A stretch of 13,939 bases of DNA. Origin: an uncultured Bacteroides sp. (lineage in GTDB: Bacteria; Bacteroidota; Bacteroidia; Bacteroidales; Bacteroidaceae). Where the stretch lies: contig CAAFUN010000046.1 in the NCBI GenBank assembly GCA_900766195.1, positions 1 through 13,939 on the forward strand. The letters are read 5' to 3'. A program made the position numbers and the translations under genes. The notes beneath the pieces are model-generated. The model was not told the DNA's origin. It ran no database searches and saw only the letters and a program-made list of their open reading frames with translations. This document shows positions 7,585 through 13,939 of this stretch, piece by piece. Position 1 is the stretch's first letter; each line of letters begins with the position of its first letter.

Positions 7585-7670
7585 CCCAAACAGATGATGT
7601 AAATGTCCCAAACAGATGATCTATTGAGTCTAATCAGATCATCTGTTTGGGACATTTACATCATCTGTTT
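7585..7670. repeat. Perfect 35-bp inverted repeat built from a 22-base repeated unit
   Basis: The left arm 7588-7622 is the exact reverse complement of the right arm 7636-7670 (35 of 35), separated by 13 bases (ATTGAGTCTAATC). Each arm contains the motif CCCAAACAGATGAT or its core twice: direct copies at 7585-7598 and 7607-7620 are 22 bases apart, and the two inverted copies lie on the right. A degraded fifth copy may follow at 7681-7690 (ATCATCTATT). Five T residues follow the right arm (7668-7672), so as RNA it could terminate the metallopeptidase transcript. Its length and perfection far exceed the other terminators here and suggest a repeat element or MITE-like palindrome. The remaining spacer to 7834 holds no gene. 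It contains ATCGTTA (7773-7779), complementary to TAACGAT (7814-7820), a weak leader structure at best. Confidence 0.9.
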
Positions 7671-7834
7671 TTATAGAATATATCATCTATTGTGATCAGT
7701 ATAAATTAGTCCTTGGGCTTTACTTTCCTCTTACCCTGCTTTATTATATTAAATTCAATTAAAAGAATAGACATCGTTAATCTCTATTGACCTGAAAGAT
7801 TGTTCTTTAGCTATAACGATTAAAAGTTTACGAT

Positions 7835-8326
7835 ATGAAAACGATTCGATTTATCATTGTTTGTCTGTTGATGGGGGTAGTAAGTATGCCGGTGCTCGAG
7901 GCTCAAACCAAGCAAGAGAAAAAGGAACTGAAGAAACAGGCTGTTGAGAAGCTTTTACTTTCCGGAAAATATAAAGTGGAGGTGGATAGGGCAATTCCGT
8001 CAACTGGCAGGTCTGTGATGCTTACATCACCCTATTCTGTAGAAATCAGAAACGATTCCGTTATATCCTACTTGCCCTATTATGGTCGGGCATATTCCAT
8101 TCCTTATGGGGGAGGAGACGGCTTGAATTTCAGAGCTCCTATTACCGATTACCAACTTGCTTGGAACAAAAAAGGCTCAGCCAAAATTACATTTACGGCA
8201 CGCAATTCCGAGGATAAGTATGATTTCAGCATTGATGTCTTCAGCAATGCTTCTTCTTCCGTATATGTGAATATGCAGAACCGACAACCCATCAGTTTCC
8301 ATGGAAATCTGGAAGTGAAAGAATGA
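7835..8326 (+). CDS. Secreted DUF4251-domain protein
   Basis: The product is a 163-residue exported protein of unknown function. Residues 1-23 are a signal peptide (MKTIR, a hydrophobic core, then VLEA before Q24). A lysine/glutamate-rich helix (TKQEKKELKKQAVEKLL) follows. Then comes a beta-rich body with the DUF4251 hallmarks SYLPYYGRAYSIPYGGGDGLNF (residues 68-89, beginning after NDSVI) and a C-terminal FSIDVFSNASSSVYVNMQNRQPISFHG. The family is almost confined to Bacteroidales and lacks recognisable catalytic residues. A structural or binding role in the periplasm is a guess. It is isolated: the long inverted repeat lies upstream, and the next gene runs towards it with a 43-base gap. Confidence 0.88.
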   Translation: MKTIRFIIVCLLMGVVSMPVLEAQTKQEKKELKKQAVEKLLLSGKYKVEVDRAIPSTGRSVMLTSPYSVEIRNDSVISYLPYYGRAYSIPYGGGDGLNFRAPITDYQLAWNKKGSAKITFTARNSEDKYDFSIDVFSNASSSVYVNMQNRQPISFHGNLEVKE

Positions 8327-8369
8327 AGTCGAGATAGGATGTCGGTTCTAAAAGACGACTGTTTATGCA

Positions 8370-9602
8370 TTAATCAGGTAATTGCCAAAACCATTTGTCG
8401 TCATTGACAATGTATTCTCCTTTTTCACTGTCATTATAATAGCCGGTTGGCATAAGTGCAGTATAGTAATGGGCTTGAAAAGGCCTTTCCTCCGTGGCAT
8501 ATTGATTGTCAAGTGTGCATACAAGGTAATACAGGTTTTTAGCCATGTAATTGTCTAAATAGTACTCCTTAGTTATCTGCTCTTTATTATTCCAATTGGC
8601 TTCTTTATTCAGTGTCAGAGGCATTCCTTTACGTAAGCGTTCACGTACCTCTTGTATGCTGAGTAAGTCTCCTTTCTCGTCCATGACCCACGCATTGTTA
8701 GTGGGGTCAATCCATATCCATTTATTTAAAGTTTTAGAATAGACGGAGTTGATTGCATGACAGTCATTGATATACTTTTTAGGCATGCATGTGATTAGTC
8801 GTGATTTAAATCCCATGGAGAGATAACATTCATTCAATACAGTGGCCAATCCGCGACAGTTCAACCCACGTGAACCGTCTTTGCAAGCTTCTGCCATTAT
8901 TATGGCATTCCGTCCTTTAGGGTTTTCGTGTTGTCCGTCATGCATGATTCTGTTGTGTATGTAGGTGAGTATGTTTTTTATCTGAGAGACATCGTCTCCT
9001 TTGCCTGCAACACTGTCTAACTTAAAATATTGGCGTACGCGTACAAGGTTACTGTCATTTGGAGCCATATAAGTAAACTTCGGCAGCGTATCTATCCGTT
9101 CGTTCTGTGTATATTCGGGTGATTGTTGTAAGATATACAGGTAATCTCCTTCATCTCTGATATTTGCGAGAATCTTTTCAAACTCTTTAGTTTTCCGTAT
9201 ATTATCCAGATCTGTATCTTTAAGGATGTGTTTGTAATTGATATATCCGTTTTTGTAAGCCAGCTCAAAATGTTTTAATGCTTCTTTTTTCTTATTTTGG
9301 AGAGACTGATAACAAGCAATACCATAGTATTCTACTCCATAGTTGAACCAGACTTTTTTCTTCAACGAGTCGGGAAGCTGTTCATAGTTGTACACCATGG
9401 CTTTATTAAGTTGTTCCGCTTTAGCGTAGTTTTTTTCACTTACAGCTTGTTTCCTTCCTGTATTTAAAGTGCTGTATGTGCTGTAGTATGCCTCTGTTGT
9501 TTTTGTTTCCTGAGCTTTGCACACATTAAAGCTACAGATGAACAAGGTGAGTAGCATATACATTATCCTCTTAGTTGTTATTCCATTTTTTTGCATAGTC
9601 AT
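8370..9602 (-). CDS. Exported transglutaminase-like (papain-fold) protein with TPR-like N-terminus
   Basis: The protein has 410 residues on the complement. A signal peptide covers roughly residues 1-30 (KNGITTKR, hydrophobic core, CKAQ). The ATG at 9596 (third codon) is an equally good start. Residues about 40-150 are helical with TPR-like spacing (NYAKAEQLNKAMVYNYEQLP, VWFNYGVEYYGIACYQSLQNKKKEALKHFELAY). The transglutaminase-core domain follows with a complete Cys-His-Asp triad: C249 in RGLNCRGLATVL, H282 in DCHAINSVY and D299 in WIWIDPTNNAW. The fold serves proteases, deamidases and crosslinkers, so the reaction is unknown. A cysteine immediately before KAQ (C28) might be a lipobox, but FNVC is a poor match. 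It is divergent from hisS and convergent with the DUF4251 gene. No clear promoter is seen. Confidence 0.85.
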   Translation of the reverse strand: MTMQKNGITTKRIMYMLLTLFICSFNVCKAQETKTTEAYYSTYSTLNTGRKQAVSEKNYAKAEQLNKAMVYNYEQLPDSLKKKVWFNYGVEYYGIACYQSLQNKKKEALKHFELAYKNGYINYKHILKDTDLDNIRKTKEFEKILANIRDEGDYLYILQQSPEYTQNERIDTLPKFTYMAPNDSNLVRVRQYFKLDSVAGKGDDVSQIKNILTYIHNRIMHDGQHENPKGRNAIIMAEACKDGSRGLNCRGLATVLNECYLSMGFKSRLITCMPKKYINDCHAINSVYSKTLNKWIWIDPTNNAWVMDEKGDLLSIQEVRERLRKGMPLTLNKEANWNNKEQITKEYYLDNYMAKNLYYLVCTLDNQYATEERPFQAHYYTALMPTGYYNDSEKGEYIVNDDKWFWQLPD

Positions 9603-9688
9603 TCTGATTTAATTGTTCTTTATCTTTATATGTCAAAAAGAGTACCATTGTTGCAATGCGTTTATAATCAGGTTGATAATATAAAAAT

Positions 9689-9710
9689 AAGTGTTCGATA
9701 ATGAACACTT
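9689..9710. promoter_or_regulatory. Palindrome in the divergent transglutaminase/hisS spacer
   Basis: AAGTGTTC (9689-9696) and GAACACTT (9703-9710) are perfect 8-base arms around GATAAT. On the complement the hairpin is followed by ATTTTTAT, so it could end a minus-strand transcript, but no gene lies upstream on that strand. An operator for the divergent pair is the other reading. The remainder of 9603-9866 holds the hisS promoter and otherwise nothing recognised. Confidence 0.4.
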
Positions 9711-9799
9711 GCTTCGGAATCGGACAGTGCTAAATGATCTTTCTGTGACAACTAAGATGTGCACTTTTCTCCTAGTTTCTATAAAACAATCCGTTCTGC

Positions 9800-9831
9800 T
9801 TTCTTACTCTCAACAAAAACCTGTAACTTTG
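9800..9831 (+). promoter_or_regulatory. Promoter of hisS
   Basis: TAACTTTG (9824-9831) fully matches the Bacteroides -7 consensus, and TTTC (9800-9803) matches three of four bases of the -33 element at a 20-base spacing. Transcription would start near 9838, about 30 bases before the hisS ATG. Confidence 0.65.
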
Positions 9832-9866
9832 CGGCTCTACTTTTAAACACTATTATTTGATAGATT

Positions 9867-11231
9867 ATGGCTGCAAATCCCAGTATTCCAAAAGGAACAC
9901 GTGACTTTTCGCCTGTTGAAATGGCGAAACGAAATTATATATTCAATACCATCCGCGATGTTTATCACCTCTATGGCTTTCAGCAAATAGAGACACCAGC
10001 CATGGAAACGCTTTCCACACTTATGGGGAAGTATGGCGATGAAGGAGATAAACTGCTGTTTAAAATACAGAATTCGGGTGATTACTTTTCGGGAATAACA
10101 GATGAAGAACTGTTGAGCAGAAATGCAGTGAAATTAGCTTCGAAGTTTTGTGAGAAAGGCTTGCGCTATGATCTCACCGTACCTTTTGCCCGTTATGTGG
10201 TGATGCATCGTGATGAAATCACTTTCCCTTTCAAACGTTATCAGATTCAGCCGGTGTGGCGTGCAGATCGTCCACAGAAAGGACGTTACCGTGAGTTTTA
10301 TCAGTGTGATGCCGATGTGGTGGGCAGTGACTCGCTACTGAATGAAGTGGAGCTGATGCAGATTATAGATACTGTGTTTGCCCGTTTTGGCGTTAGAGTG
10401 TGTATCAAGATCAACAACCGCAAAATATTGACCGGTATTGCCGAGATTATTGGTGAGGCAGATAAGATAGTAGACATTACGGTGGCTATAGATAAGTTCG
10501 ACAAAATAGGGCTGGATAACGTGAACACTGAGTTGAAGAGTAAAGGAATAAGTGATGAGGCTATTGCCAAATTGCAACCCATTATTCTGCTGAGTGGAAC
10601 GAACAAAGACAAATTGTCTGTATTAAAAGAGGTGCTTGCCGCAAGCGAGATAGGAATGAAAGGTGTGGAAGAGAGCGAATTTATCTTGAATACGCTTTCT
10701 GATCTGCAGATTAAGAATGACATAGAACTTGATTTGACGCTTGCCCGCGGACTGAATTATTACACCGGAGCTATATTTGAAGTGAAAGCTCTGGATGTGC
10801 AGATAGGTAGTATCACTGGCGGTGGTCGTTATGATAACCTGACCGGAGTGTTTGGCATGAGTGGGGTGTCTGGAGTGGGCATTTCATTTGGTGCAGACCG
10901 TATATTCGACGTGTTGAACCAACTTGAGCTTTATCCGGTTGAGGCTGTGAATGGCACCCAACTTTTATTCATCAATTTTGGAGAAAAGGAAGCAGCTTAT
11001 TCGCTAGGTGCATTGGCTAAGGTCCGTGCAAAAGACATTCGCGCCGAGATTTTCCCTGATGCGTCGAAAATGAAAAAACAAATGAGCTATGCCAATTCCA
11101 AGGGTATTCCTTTCGTTGCATTGGTAGGTGAGAACGAGATGGCTGAAGGTAAGATAACACTTAAAAACATGGAGTCCGGAGAACAATCTCTTGTTACTGT
11201 TGACGAGCTGATTGCTACAATTGCCCGGTAA
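9867..11231 (+). CDS. hisS: Histidyl-tRNA synthetase
   Basis: HisS charges tRNA-His with histidine in the cytoplasm (class II synthetase, dimer). The N-terminus PKGTRDFSP (residues 8-16) is typical. Motif 1 is around TPAMETLSTLMGKYGDEGDKLLF. Motif 2 is RADRPQKGRYREFYQCDAD (132-150). The histidine-specific loop LARGLNYYTG (292-301) contains the conserved arginine R294. Motif 3 starts with GGGRYDNL (318-325) and includes GISFGADRI. A C-terminal anticodon-binding domain follows, ending in SLVTVDELIATIAR. The length of 454 residues is normal for the Bacteroidales form, which is longer than E. coli HisS. The 43-base gap to the next gene has T-runs but no hairpin, so read-through into the permease is likely. 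Confidence 0.98.
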   Translation: MAANPSIPKGTRDFSPVEMAKRNYIFNTIRDVYHLYGFQQIETPAMETLSTLMGKYGDEGDKLLFKIQNSGDYFSGITDEELLSRNAVKLASKFCEKGLRYDLTVPFARYVVMHRDEITFPFKRYQIQPVWRADRPQKGRYREFYQCDADVVGSDSLLNEVELMQIIDTVFARFGVRVCIKINNRKILTGIAEIIGEADKIVDITVAIDKFDKIGLDNVNTELKSKGISDEAIAKLQPIILLSGTNKDKLSVLKEVLAASEIGMKGVEESEFILNTLSDLQIKNDIELDLTLARGLNYYTGAIFEVKALDVQIGSITGGGRYDNLTGVFGMSGVSGVGISFGADRIFDVLNQLELYPVEAVNGTQLLFINFGEKEAAYSLGALAKVRAKDIRAEIFPDASKMKKQMSYANSKGIPFVALVGENEMAEGKITLKNMESGEQSLVTVDELIATIAR

Positions 11232-11274
11232 GCTTATTTTTTCTTCATTTCGTTTATTAATAACACATTTCAAT

Positions 11275-12114
11275 ATGGATGTAAATGTTTTTACTCTTAT
11301 TCTATTTGTAGGAGCTATTTGTGCAGGACTTCTGGGTTCACTTACCGGTTTGGGAGGGGGAGTTATTATCATTCCTTTGTTGACATTGGGTTTTGGTGTG
11401 GACATGCGCTTTGCTGTAGGTTCGGCACTTGTCACCTCTATTGCCACTTCTTCGGGAGCGGCATCGGCTTATATTCGTGAGGGAATAACGAATACGCGTA
11501 TAGGTATGTTTCTTGAAATAGCGACAACTACCGGAGCTGTTGTTGGTGCATTGGTGGCCATGTATCTGCCCACTAATATTTTAGCCTTGATCTATGGCAT
11601 TATCCTGATATTCTCGGCAATGATGACGGTACGTAAGAAAAACGCCAACATAGATTATTCTGCTCCGGGAGATAAATTGGCAACCACTTTGAAGTTAAAT
11701 AGCTCTTATCCTACAAAGGCGGGAGTGGTGAAATATAATGTGCATGGAGTAGCCGGCGGATATTCGTTGATGACGTTGGCCGGTATGCTTTCCGGTATTT
11801 TAGGTATAGGATCGGGTGCGTTGAAAGTGCTTGCCATGGATACCGTTATGAAGATACCGTTTAAGGTGTCTACCACAACCAGTAACTTTATGGTGGGTGT
11901 CACTGCTGCTGCCAGTGCAGTAATCTATTTACAACGAGGCTACATTGATCCGGGTTTGGCTATGCCTATCGTTCCGGGTGTATTACTCGGTGCTTTCTTT
12001 GGATCTAAAATTTTGATGAAGGCTAACGTTGGATTATTGCGTATCATATTCAGTGTGCTAATAACCTTTATTGCACTTCAGATGATTTATAATGCATTTA
12101 CCGGTAAAATTTAA
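11275..12114 (+). CDS. TauE/SafE (TSUP) family anion permease
   Basis: The inner-membrane transporter has 279 residues and about eight hydrophobic segments. It shows the two pseudo-symmetric halves of the family. The first is GLLGSLTGLGGGVIIIPLL (starting at residue 18, with GLGGG at 25-29). The second is GMLSGILGIGSGALKVLAM (170-188). TSUP proteins export or import sulfite, sulfonates or other small organic anions. The substrate cannot be read from sequence. The reading frame is open upstream to 11212 inside hisS, but the ATG at 11275 gives a normal N-terminus (MDVNVFTLILFVGAICAG) right before the first membrane segment and clears hisS, so I chose it. The DUF1634 gene follows by four bases and is its usual companion. 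Confidence 0.9.
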   Translation: MDVNVFTLILFVGAICAGLLGSLTGLGGGVIIIPLLTLGFGVDMRFAVGSALVTSIATSSGAASAYIREGITNTRIGMFLEIATTTGAVVGALVAMYLPTNILALIYGIILIFSAMMTVRKKNANIDYSAPGDKLATTLKLNSSYPTKAGVVKYNVHGVAGGYSLMTLAGMLSGILGIGSGALKVLAMDTVMKIPFKVSTTTSNFMVGVTAAASAVIYLQRGYIDPGLAMPIVPGVLLGAFFGSKILMKANVGLLRIIFSVLITFIALQMIYNAFTGKI

Positions 12115-12118
12115 AAGA

Positions 12119-12520
12119 ATGAAGAAATTAACAAATCAACGGGATGTAGATAGCTTGATTGGAAAATCATTGCGTATAGGTGTTATCGTTGCTTCCATCA
12201 TAACTGTATTTGGCGGTATTGTTTATTTGTTCCAACATCCGGGGCCTATTCCTAATTATAAATCAGTACCGGGGAACCATAATGCGTTCATTGGCGCTTC
12301 TGATTATTTGCGCGAATTTCCTTCTATCTTGTCGCATGCCTTCCAGTTTGACGGAGCGGCAATCATACAACTGGGCTCCATCGCTCTTATAGCAACCCCT
12401 ATATTGCGTGTTGTTCTCTCTCTATTCTCTTTTGCAATAGAAAAGGATCGGCTTTATGTAGGGATAACATTTATTGTACTGATGATTATTCTAATAAATA
12501 TGTTTTTCGGATTGCATTAA
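12119..12520 (+). CDS. DUF1634 membrane protein, partner of the TauE/SafE permease
   Basis: The protein has 133 residues and three membrane segments (about residues 19-38, 79-102 and 112-131). A periplasmic loop between the first two contains FQHPGPIPNYKSVPG. DUF1634 genes very often sit directly after TauE/SafE genes and are taken to be a subunit or modulator of the transporter, though the biochemical role is unproven. The ATG at 12119, four bases after the permease stop, gives MKKLTNQRDVD. The frame is open to 12092 but that start would lie inside the permease gene. No clear terminator follows. Confidence 0.85.
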   Translation: MKKLTNQRDVDSLIGKSLRIGVIVASIITVFGGIVYLFQHPGPIPNYKSVPGNHNAFIGASDYLREFPSILSHAFQFDGAAIIQLGSIALIATPILRVVLSLFSFAIEKDRLYVGITFIVLMIILINMFFGLH

Positions 12521-12625
12521 AAGCTTCTGATATTTTCCTATATACTTGCGGATATAACTTGATACTTTAGATAAAGTGAAGAGGGGTTGTTGTTACTGAT
12601 GTAAACGAAGTATCTATTCCTGTTT

Positions 12626-12633
12626 TACCTTTG
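12626..12633 (+). promoter_or_regulatory. Candidate -7 box in the 12521-12733 spacer
   Basis: TACCTTTG matches the -7 consensus TAnnTTTG, but no -33 TTTG is at the right distance. The spacer also contains a palindrome, ACTTTA-GA-TAAAGT (12564-12577), and a short dyad, TGTGC-A-GCACA (12632-12642), that starts inside the -7 box. If active, it would transcribe the small ORF at 12734 with a leader of about 95 bases. Nothing else is recognised in this 213-base stretch. Confidence 0.3.
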
Positions 12634-12733
12634 TGCAGCACAAGGCGTGAAAAAATGAAATATCTTTTTAATTATCCGGTAGTTTTTTTGTAACTTGCAG
12701 TAGTTAATTTTACCGTTGTTTATTAAAAAGATA

Positions 12734-12901
12734 ATGGTTATGGAAGATATATTGGTTAGAGAACAAAGACGCTGTACTGCTGTCAGTGTGCTTATGGCCT
12801 TGATTGCAGTCTTTTTTATTTTGATAATGGGTAACATGATGATACAAACTACCCGCTCTTATCAGGAAACTACAACAAAGAATGCAATGGCTTCTTACTG
12901 A
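12734..12901 (+). CDS. Putative small single-pass membrane protein
   Basis: The ORF is 55 codons from the ATG at 12734, or 53 from the ATG at 12740 (MEDILVRE). One hydrophobic segment, AVSVLMALIAVFFILIMGNM, follows a charged, arginine-rich N-terminus (VREQRRC), so the N-terminus should be cytoplasmic by the positive-inside rule. A polar tail (QTTRSYQETTTKNAMASY) follows. I recognise no family. Support comes from the coherent membrane-protein design, a candidate promoter upstream, and a location between two real genes where otherwise about 490 bases would be empty. The frame is open to a TTG at 12716, a less likely start. It could be a chance ORF. Confidence 0.45.
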   Translation: MVMEDILVREQRRCTAVSVLMALIAVFFILIMGNMMIQTTRSYQETTTKNAMASY

Positions 12902-12930
12902 TTTTAGGTTTACGTCTATTTTACTGATAG

Positions 12931-12992
12931 TACTTTTGTCTTTATTATTCTTTTCAATTTGTTCTTGTAGAAGAAAACAAAGTGTACTTTTG
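12931..12992 (+). promoter_or_regulatory. Two TACTTTTG boxes upstream of the EFR1 gene
   Basis: Identical copies of TACTTTTG, a full TAnnTTTG match, lie at 12931-12938 and 12985-12992. The second is 20 bases before the EFR1 ATG and has TTTG at 12958-12961 (23-base spacer, a little long). The first has TTTA at 12909-12912 (18-base spacer). Either or both may be the EFR1 promoter. Confidence 0.5.
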
Positions 12993-13011
12993 TAGAAAAG
13001 TATAGACCAGA

Positions 13012-13764
13012 ATGATATTTTATTTTACAGGAAACGGTAATTCCCGTTGGATAGCTGAACAGATAGCAGCGTATACACATGATAAGCTCTTCAATATCGC
13101 TGATGTTATTAAAGGGAAGAAAACAGCCCCCGATATTTCCGAAGAGAAGAGGATTGGCTTTATTTTCCCCATATATACTTGGTATGCACCGCACGTAGTG
13201 CTTAATTTTGCTCGTTCCTTACCCATTCGGTCGGAGATGTATTGTTATGCCATTTGTACTTGTGGCGATGATACAGGTAAGGCTATGCAGGTATTTACCA
13301 AAAAGGTTCCACTTGCGGCTGCATGGTCTATTGCTATGCCGAATACCTACATTCCTATGTTTGAACTAGATTCTACTCAAAAGGCAGAGCAGAAGATAAA
13401 AGATGCTACGCAATGTCTTCCTGCTATTGCGGAAACAATATTAAACTGTGGTAGTGCCTGGAATGTACATGAAGGAAGCTTCCCTCGGATTAAGACTTAT
13501 GTGCTTAATCCTCTTTTCATGAGATTTATGATTCACTCCGAGAAGTTCCATGTGGAGGGTCACTGTATTTCATGTGGAATTTGCGAAAAGGTATGTCCTG
13601 TTGGTAATATAAAGCTACAGGAAGGAATACCGGTTTGGTCTGATAAATGCACGCATTGCATGGGGTGTGTGCATGCTTGTCCGCGTCACGTCATACAGTA
13701 CGGTAAAGTTACTCGCAAACGTGGACGGTATAACTTAAAAGAACTAATGCCTTCTGACGATTAG
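13012..13764 (+). CDS. EFR1-type protein: flavodoxin-like domain fused to a two-cluster ferredoxin
   Basis: This 250-residue redox protein is probably cytoplasmic. The N-terminus MIFYFTGNGNSRWIAEQIA (residues 1-19) is the FMN phosphate-binding loop of the flavodoxin fold. PIYTWYAPHVVLNFARSLP and YAICTCGDDTG are further flavodoxin elements. Near the C-terminus are two [4Fe-4S] motifs: C185, C188, C191, C195 (CISCGICEKVCP) and C213, C216, C219, C223 (CTHCMGCVHACP). The family should shuttle electrons between a flavin and iron-sulfur clusters in anaerobes. The partner enzymes are unknown. It lies alone between the small membrane ORF and groES. TTTGTCA (13774-13780) and TGACAAA (13798-13804) just after the stop could form a weak hairpin but lack a T-tract. 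Confidence 0.9.
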   Translation: MIFYFTGNGNSRWIAEQIAAYTHDKLFNIADVIKGKKTAPDISEEKRIGFIFPIYTWYAPHVVLNFARSLPIRSEMYCYAICTCGDDTGKAMQVFTKKVPLAAAWSIAMPNTYIPMFELDSTQKAEQKIKDATQCLPAIAETILNCGSAWNVHEGSFPRIKTYVLNPLFMRFMIHSEKFHVEGHCISCGICEKVCPVGNIKLQEGIPVWSDKCTHCMGCVHACPRHVIQYGKVTRKRGRYNLKELMPSDD

Positions 13765-13820
13765 TATTGACCATTTGTCATTTTGGCAGACTATAGCTGA
13801 CAAACAAACGTAAAGAATGA

Positions 13821-13854
13821 TTTGGCATACTTTTCGTATTTTAAAATACGTTCC
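13821..13854 (+). promoter_or_regulatory. groES control region: perfect 16-base palindrome between promoter-like boxes
   Basis: CGTATTTTAAAATACG (13835-13850) is a perfect palindrome 63 bases before the groES ATG. TTTG (13821-13824) and TACGTTCC (13847-13854, six of eight -7 positions) lie 22 bases apart around it, so a protein bound there would block the promoter. The palindrome does not resemble the CIRCE (HrcA) element. TTGGCA at 13822-13827 followed by TCGTA could instead be a poor sigma-54 site. The same TTTTGGCA string occurs at 13781-13788. Confidence 0.4.
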
Positions 13855-13913
13855 GTCTAAAACGATGGAATTATATTAATAATTTAAGTATAACATATAA
13901 AAACAGAATTACA

Positions 13914-13939
13914 ATGAACATTAAACCATTAGCAGACAG
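13914..13939 (+). CDS. groES: Co-chaperonin GroES, first eight codons only
   Basis: The ATG at 13914 begins MNIKPLAD, continuing to AG of the next codon (arginine expected) at the window edge. This is the characteristic GroES N-terminus of Bacteroidales. GroES caps the GroEL folding chamber. groEL is expected next but lies outside. The call rests on only eight residues plus the 149-base control-type spacer upstream. Confidence 0.85.

Noticed and set aside
7585..7690. Repeated CCCAAACAGATGAT motifs as a short CRISPR-like array
   Set aside because: The copies are in opposite orientations, spacers of about 8 bases are too short, the arrangement is a single palindrome, and no cas gene is near.
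7773..7820. Riboswitch-like leader before the DUF4251 gene (ATCGTTA / TAACGAT)
   Set aside because: A single 7-bp pairing across a 34-base loop with no known aptamer features.
11212..11274. Upstream extension of the TauE/SafE gene starting inside hisS
   Set aside because: The added residues are encoded by the hisS 3' end and the spacer and do not match the family N-terminus. The ATG at 11275 gives a normal permease start.
12092..12118. Upstream extension of the DUF1634 gene
   Set aside because: It would overlap the permease gene by 23 bases, whereas the ATG at 12119 gives a compact MKKL start right after the permease stop.
12210..12392. Second plus-strand ORF within the DUF1634 region
   Set aside because: It lies in another frame of a well-supported membrane protein gene and has no independent signals.
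13774..13804. Terminator after the EFR1 gene (TTTGTCA / TGACAAA)
   Set aside because: There are only seven pairs with a 17-base loop and no following T-tract.
13822..13838. Sigma-54 promoter before groES (TTGGCA ... TCGTA)
   Set aside because: The -24 GG is present, but the -12 GC is GT here and the TTGC element is poorly matched. I keep it only as a weak alternative.

Overview
The window reads as chromosomal DNA of a Bacteroides-type bacterium (order Bacteroidales). The evidence is the gene families (M49 dipeptidyl peptidase III with an HECLGH site, DUF4251, an EFR1-type ferredoxin, a groES starting MNIKPLAD), the low-GC intergenic DNA, and repeated matches to the Bacteroides promoter pattern (TAnnTTTG at -7, sometimes TTTG at -33). 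The species cannot be fixed from this sequence alone. Most of the window is ordinary core genome. There is no mobile element, CRISPR array, phage gene, rRNA or tRNA that I can support.

Layout. Bases 1-21 are an Illumina TruSeq adapter, not genome. They abut a 3'-truncated recQ helicase on the minus strand (22-1242). Divergent from it is a short AraC-type DNA-binding protein (1515-1976) with a clear terminator. Next come a secreted dipeptidyl peptidase III (2080-4122) and an AlkD-like HEAT-repeat protein that lacks the usual catalytic residues (4167-4829). A strong promoter then drives a Fur-family regulator overlapping purA by an ATGA junction (4973-6732), ending at a terminator. A membrane zinc metallopeptidase of the YugP type follows (6861-7559) and ends at an exceptional 35-bp perfect inverted repeat. 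A secreted DUF4251 protein (7835-8326) converges on a secreted transglutaminase-like protein (8370-9602, minus). hisS (9867-11231) leads a probable operon with a TauE/SafE permease and its DUF1634 partner. A putative small membrane protein, an EFR1 flavodoxin-ferredoxin protein and the first codons of groES close the window.

Functional links. The best supported couplings are Fur with purA (overlapping frames) and TauE/SafE with DUF1634 (4-nt gap, a known pairing). The rest looks like housekeeping genes side by side: DNA repair (RecQ, AlkD-like), purine synthesis, protein turnover, tRNA charging and chaperonin. I did not find a convincing undescribed multi-gene system. The items most worth a second look are the long palindrome at 7585-7670, the catalytically altered AlkD-like protein, the palindrome in front of groES, the small membrane ORF at 12734-12901, and the adapter contamination.
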